Below are positions 36,939 to 40,726 of a stretch of 40,726 bases of DNA, one piece after another (position 1 is the first letter of the stretch; each line of letters opens with the position of its first letter). The stretch is from a virus. The notes under the pieces were generated by a model. The model had not been told where the DNA came from and did not search any database. It worked only from the letters and a program-made list of their open reading frames with translations. The DNA is taken from positions 1 through 40,726 of IMG/VR virus record IMGVR_UViG_3300032322_000314; one strand, written 5' to 3'. A program made the position numbers and the translations under genes.

Positions 36939-37559
36939 ATGACACTTCGTCTTAACGGCTCCACCAGCGGCTACACCGAGATCGACGCTCCGGCGGTGGC
37001 TGGCTCAAACACACTGGTGCTTCCGACTGGTAATGGGTCCAGTGGGCAATTCCTGCAAACCAATGGCAGTGGAACGCTGAGTTTTGCGAGCCAGCGGATT
37101 TTGCAGGTGGTAAGTACAACTAAGACTGACACATTCAGTACAACCAATACTGCTTATACTGACATTACTGGATTGTCGGTAAACATTACTCCAAGCAGTT
37201 CTTCAAATAAAATTTTAGTGTTTGGGCATGTTGACATAGGCTGCAGCGCAGATGTGTTTATTGTGTTGCAGATTGTCAGAAACTCTACAGCCGTCGGAAT
37301 AGCAGACGCCGCAGGCTCACGAGTTAGTGCAACTTCTGGCCGCTTTTTGGGATCAGCCACAAACGGAAGCAATACTCACTCAAACGTTCCTTTTAGTTTC
37401 TACGACAGTCCGGCAACTACATCATCCACAACGTATAAAATTCAAATTGGCAGCAATGCTGCGGGCACTTTAGTAGTTAACAGAGGATCAACTGATGCCG
37501 ACGGAAGTAATACTTGGCGTGGCACTTCCACAATCACCGTCATGGAGGTGGCAGCATGA
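36939..37559 (+). CDS. Tail fibre protein, 206 aa, variable C-terminal domain
   Basis: The N-terminus (LRLNGSTSGYTEIDAPAVAGSNTLVLPTGNG, GQFLQTNGSGTLSFAS) is a standard trimerisation module of phage fibres. Residues about 60-206 form a separate beta-rich tip (STTNTAYTDITGLSVNITPSSSSNKILVFGHVDIG). The tip-coding DNA is AT-rich relative to the conserved first 150 bases. It overlaps the next gene by four bases. Confidence 0.8.
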   Translation: MTLRLNGSTSGYTEIDAPAVAGSNTLVLPTGNGSSGQFLQTNGSGTLSFASQRILQVVSTTKTDTFSTTNTAYTDITGLSVNITPSSSSNKILVFGHVDIGCSADVFIVLQIVRNSTAVGIADAAGSRVSATSGRFLGSATNGSNTHSNVPFSFYDSPATTSSTTYKIQIGSNAAGTLVVNRGSTDADGSNTWRGTSTITVMEVAA

Positions 37560-37864
37560 CCCTCAACCACGAAGCTATTTACAAGGCTTACCCGCAGGTC
37601 GTCACCATTGACGATGGCGCCGGAGCCTTCGACGCCTCTGGCAAGCCCGTCCAGCTCGATCAGGGTAAGGTCGATGCAGCAGCGGTCATCGTTGCTCAAG
37701 AGCAGGCACTGGCTGCCGCTCAACGCAATCGCGCCACCGCCTACACCACCGAAGCCGATCCGCTGTTCTTCAAGGCGCAGCGAGGTGAAGCCACCATCGA
37801 GGAGTGGCAGGCCAAGGTTGCTGAGATCCGCAGCCGCTACCCGTACCCCGGTGACCAGCCATGA
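37556..37864 (+). CDS. Small tail-associated protein, 102 aa
   Basis: It starts at ATG 37556 (ATGA overlap with the previous stop and GGAGG about 8 bases upstream). NHEAIYKAYPQVVTIDDGAGAF, then TEADPLFFKAQRGEATIEEWQAKVAEIRSRYPYP, is a common phage module related to fibre-assembly chaperones or fibre tips. Its location among fibre genes supports that. The exact role is unknown. Confidence 0.75.
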   Translation: MTLNHEAIYKAYPQVVTIDDGAGAFDASGKPVQLDQGKVDAAAVIVAQEQALAAAQRNRATAYTTEADPLFFKAQRGEATIEEWQAKVAEIRSRYPYPGDQP

Positions 37865-38271
37865 GCACGCTATCCACCACCAACCTCAAGAACCCCAGCG
37901 CCAGCGGCAACAACATCGTGCTGGCAGCATCCGGGCGGGTGACGGTGCTCAGCGCCACGGCCACCATCGCAACGCTCACCGACGGCGCCACGATCACCCC
38001 GGACTTTGACGCGGCCTGCAATTTTGCCGTGACCCTCGGCGGCAACCGCACACTGGCAAACCCCACCAACATCGCAGCCGGCCAAAGCGGCAGCATCTTC
38101 ATCAGCCAGGACGCCACCGGCTCCCGCACCCTCGCCTTCGGCAGCTACTGGGACTTCATCAGCGGCACCGCCCCCACCCTGACCACCACCGCCAGCGCCG
38201 TTGATCGCATCGACTATGTGGTCCGCAGCAGCACCTCAATCCACGCCGTCTTTACCGCCAACTATTCATGA
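37861..38271 (+). CDS. Fibre-like beta protein, 136 aa
   Basis: A 136-aa protein (STLSTTNLKNPSASGNNIVLAA, ITPDFDAACNFAVTLGGNRTLANPTN, GQSGSIFISQDATGSRTLAFGSYWDF, RIDYVVRSSTSIHAVFTANYS), typical of short beta-stranded fibre proteins found next to phage adhesins. It overlaps its neighbours by 4 bases on both sides, suggesting coupled translation and a fixed assembly ratio. Confidence 0.8.
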   Translation: MSTLSTTNLKNPSASGNNIVLAASGRVTVLSATATIATLTDGATITPDFDAACNFAVTLGGNRTLANPTNIAAGQSGSIFISQDATGSRTLAFGSYWDFISGTAPTLTTTASAVDRIDYVVRSSTSIHAVFTANYS

Positions 38272-40649
38272 GCGCGTTTCACGACTCTGCACTGGTTGGT
38301 GCTAGCGGCCAGCAGGGCTACCAGATCTCGCGCAGCCTGCGGTTCAACTCGGCGGATTCGGCGTACCTCAACAGGACTCCGGCTAGTGCGGGGAACAGGC
38401 GGACGTGGACGTGGAGTGGGTGGGTAAAAACACTGGCGCCAAGTTCCTCCAACATTCAGCTTTTTTCAACCCCGTTTGTTTCATCAGGAACCAACTCGAC
38501 ATATTTTACTTTTAGTAATGGAACATTAGCCCTTGTTAGCGTCACGGCAGGCGTCAATAGCATTGTGCTTGTTAGCTCGGCCGTCTACCGGGATCCATCT
38601 GCTTGGTTTCACGTCGTTGCCGCCGTGGACACGACCGACGCCACAGCAAGCAACCGAGCCAAATTGTATGTCAACGGCGTGCAGATCACTGCATTTTCGA
38701 CTGCGACTTACCCCTCGCAAAACGCCGACACTTATGTCAACAACAACGTAAGCCATTTAATTGGCGCCATTAGCGTTGACGGCACACCTTCTCAATTTTT
38801 TGGCGGCTACCTCACCGAGATCAACTTCATTGACGGCCAAGCCCTGACCCCCAGCAGCTTTGGCGAGACCGACACCATCACCGGCGTCTGGAAGCCCAAG
38901 AAGTATGCCGGCACCTACGGCACCAACGGCTTCTACCTCAACTTCTCGGACAACAGCGGCACCACCAGCACCACGCTGGGCAAGGACAGCAGCGGCAACA
39001 GCAACAACTGGACGCCCAACAACTTCAGCGTGACCGCTGGTGCAGGCAACGACAGCCTGATCGACACCCCAACGCCCTACGCCGATGGCGGCAATGGCAG
39101 GGGGAATTACTGCACGTTGAATCCGCTAGATACCGGTGGAACCGCACCCGTAAATGGAAATCTAGAACTAACTGCTGGTGCTGCAGAAAGAGGCGTCCGT
39201 TCTACATTTGCCATTCCGACATCCGGACTTTTTTACGCTGAGGCACTGGTCGGAACAAATCAATCGGGGGCGACGGACATTGCTTTTGGTTTGGTAAGTA
39301 GAACTACATCATTGACTGCCAACCCATACAACATCTCAAACGGATGGTTAATTTATGGATCTAGCACAACTTACATAACTAGAAACGGGTCTTCCACACT
39401 TGCAGGAGCCGGAACCGCTTTAGTGTCTGGAGATGTTTTGCAGATTGCAGTTGATCTTACCAATAACAAAGGCTGGATCGGCAAAAATAATACTTGGTTT
39501 AACAGCTCAACTGGCACCGATGGCAACCCTGCGACAGGTGCAAATGCCACTTTTACGTTTAGCAGTCCTCCAGAACTTTTTATTTTGGCTCACTGTTATT
39601 CTTCGACCATAAATGCCAACTTCGGCCAACGTCCCTTCGCGTACACCCCGCCGTCGGGCTTCGTGGCGCTGAACACGCAGAACCTGCCCGAGCCGTCGAT
39701 TAAGAAGCCGAGCTTGTGGATGGATGTAAGCCTGTGGTCGGGCACTAGTGCATCGCAAACGATTGTTAATAGCGGGTTCCAACCTGATCTAGTGTGGACA
39801 AAAAACAGGAATGGAGCCAATCCCAACCTGCTTAACGATAGCGTTCGCGGAATCACAACATACCTACAATCAAATGCAACCAATGCAGAAGCTACCGATG
39901 CAACCAGCTTTACTTCCTTTAACAGTAATGGATTTACGCTTGGGGCAAACACAGGAGGTGGGTGGAATACATCAGGACTCACTTACGTCGGCTGGCAGTG
40001 GAAAGAAAGCGCTACGCCGGGGTTTGACATTGTGACCTATACGGGGACGGGTTCCGCGACAACGGTTGCCCATTCGCTGGGTGTTGCGCCGAGCATGATT
40101 GTGGTCAAAAAGCGTAACGGAGTTTCAGACTGGCCTGTCTACCACACTTCGATTGGAGGCACTGGTGCGCTGCGATTAGACCTGACAAATGCAACGGATA
40201 CAACGTCGGCTTACTGGAACAACACCGCACCGACATCTTCTGTGTTCTCTGTTGGTACAGCAAACGACACAAACGCCAGCAGTGGCACCTACGTCGCCTA
40301 CCTGTGGTCCGAAGTCGCGGGTTTCAGCAAGTTCGGCAGTTACACGGGCAACAACAGCACGGATGGACCATTTGTGTATACCGGGTTTAGAATCAGATGG
40401 CTAATGATTAAGCGATACTCACTTAGCGGCAGTTCTTGGATTATTTACGATGCTGTTCGCAATACGTCAAACGTTATAAATTATTTGCTTCAACCAAATG
40501 CCGCCGACGCAGACTTTACATCATCTGACATTGATTTTGCTGCTAATGGATTTAAGCTGAGAAATACATCTAGCTACGTCAATGCGAGTGCTGACTTCAT
40601 CTACGCCGCCTTCGCGGAAACTCCCCAGAAATACAGTTTAGCTAGGTAG
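38268..40649 (+). CDS. Large adhesin with LamG-like, SPRY-like and DUF7483-type repeats
   Basis: A 793-aa protein that ends inside the right terminal repeat. Residues about 22-215 form a LamG/concanavalin-like domain (SLRFNSADSAYLNRTP, WTWSGWVK, FHVVAAVDTTD, LYVNGVQI, GYLTEINFIDGQ). Residues about 290-480 form a SPRY-like domain (GDVLQIAVDLTNNKGWIGKNNTW, FGQRPFAYTPPSGFVALNT). The rest contains repeats of an adhesin module (QPDLVWTKNRNGANPN..LNDSVRG and VAPSMIVVKKRNG; ends DFIYAAFAETPQKYSLAR) related to DUF7483. AT-rich segments alternate with GC-rich conserved ones. It probably binds cell-surface glycans. Confidence 0.85.
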   Translation: MSAFHDSALVGASGQQGYQISRSLRFNSADSAYLNRTPASAGNRRTWTWSGWVKTLAPSSSNIQLFSTPFVSSGTNSTYFTFSNGTLALVSVTAGVNSIVLVSSAVYRDPSAWFHVVAAVDTTDATASNRAKLYVNGVQITAFSTATYPSQNADTYVNNNVSHLIGAISVDGTPSQFFGGYLTEINFIDGQALTPSSFGETDTITGVWKPKKYAGTYGTNGFYLNFSDNSGTTSTTLGKDSSGNSNNWTPNNFSVTAGAGNDSLIDTPTPYADGGNGRGNYCTLNPLDTGGTAPVNGNLELTAGAAERGVRSTFAIPTSGLFYAEALVGTNQSGATDIAFGLVSRTTSLTANPYNISNGWLIYGSSTTYITRNGSSTLAGAGTALVSGDVLQIAVDLTNNKGWIGKNNTWFNSSTGTDGNPATGANATFTFSSPPELFILAHCYSSTINANFGQRPFAYTPPSGFVALNTQNLPEPSIKKPSLWMDVSLWSGTSASQTIVNSGFQPDLVWTKNRNGANPNLLNDSVRGITTYLQSNATNAEATDATSFTSFNSNGFTLGANTGGGWNTSGLTYVGWQWKESATPGFDIVTYTGTGSATTVAHSLGVAPSMIVVKKRNGVSDWPVYHTSIGGTGALRLDLTNATDTTSAYWNNTAPTSSVFSVGTANDTNASSGTYVAYLWSEVAGFSKFGSYTGNNSTDGPFVYTGFRIRWLMIKRYSLSGSSWIIYDAVRNTSNVINYLLQPNAADADFTSSDIDFAANGFKLRNTSSYVNASADFIYAAFAETPQKYSLAR

Positions 40650-40726
40650 ACAAGATGCCAAAAACCGTAGATATTACCGGTCAAAAATACAACATGCTTA
40701 CCGCCATTAAAAAAACCGGTAGGCAA
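40604..40726. repeat. 123-bp direct terminal repeat, right copy
   Basis: Identical to bases 1-123. It contains the adhesin stop (40647-40649) and repeats the first 72 bases of the HNH gene (ATG at 40655). The HNH gene is incomplete at this end only because the contig wraps round; the full copy is at 52-594. Confidence 0.95.

Overview
The window is a complete or nearly complete genome of a tailed phage with a long, lambda-type tail (siphovirus morphology). The first 123 bases are repeated exactly as the last 123, so the contig closes on itself with a unique length of 40,603 bp. No integrase, CI-like repressor or tRNA gene is visible, so a virulent lifestyle is likely. The host is probably a cyanobacterium. 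This rests on a phage-borne sigma factor resembling cyanobacterial RpoD/group-2 sigmas and on small proteins of a kind I associate with freshwater picocyanobacterial phages. That assignment is inference.

Layout: (1) 1-2919, right end of the tail-fibre block continuing across the circle junction, then an HNH/Endo VII nuclease, a tail accessory protein and a lysis cassette ending in a two-domain endolysin (GH24 lysozyme plus M15-type peptidase). (2) 2948-4261, a metallophosphoesterase, a small ORF and a second HNH nuclease. (3) 10864-4197, a leftward early operon with many 4-bp ATGA overlaps: unknown protein, DEAH helicase, VRR-NUC nuclease, PD-(D/E)XK exonuclease, Bet/RecT annealase, HTH protein, SSB, small Zn-ribbon protein, dCTP deaminase, and finally a sigma-70 factor. 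(4) 10865-10930, a divergent control region with a promoter overlapping an inverted repeat. (5) 10931-16062, a rightward replication block: ribbon-helix-helix (RHH) protein, Prim-Pol/VirE-type primase-helicase, a 270-bp non-coding region full of TACCCCACCT repeats (candidate origin), a second RHH-like protein, a DNA polymerase beta clamp and a ParB-methyltransferase fusion. (6) 16062-27574, packaging, head and tail-tube genes: small and large terminase, DUF4055 portal, Mu-F-like protein, scaffold, capsid, decoration, connectors, tail terminator, two tandem tail-tube paralogues and a frameshifted tail chaperone. (7) 27584-40649, tape measure, lambda M/L/K/I/J-like tail tip, then a set of small fibre proteins and a 793-aa LamG/SPRY-like adhesin.

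How it works together: no DNA polymerase is encoded, so the phage most likely recruits the host replicase to its own clamp after origin recognition and priming by its own primase-helicase. The exonuclease/annealase/SSB set would make and pair concatemers for the terminase. The sigma factor could redirect host RNA polymerase to later promoters. Two -1 ribosomal frameshift signals are visible: a canonical one in the tail chaperone and a dnaX-like one in the lysis cassette. Several genes were recovered outside simple ORF calling (1111-1245, 1506-1879, 4197-4370, 6115-6291, 20776-20987, 27398-27574).
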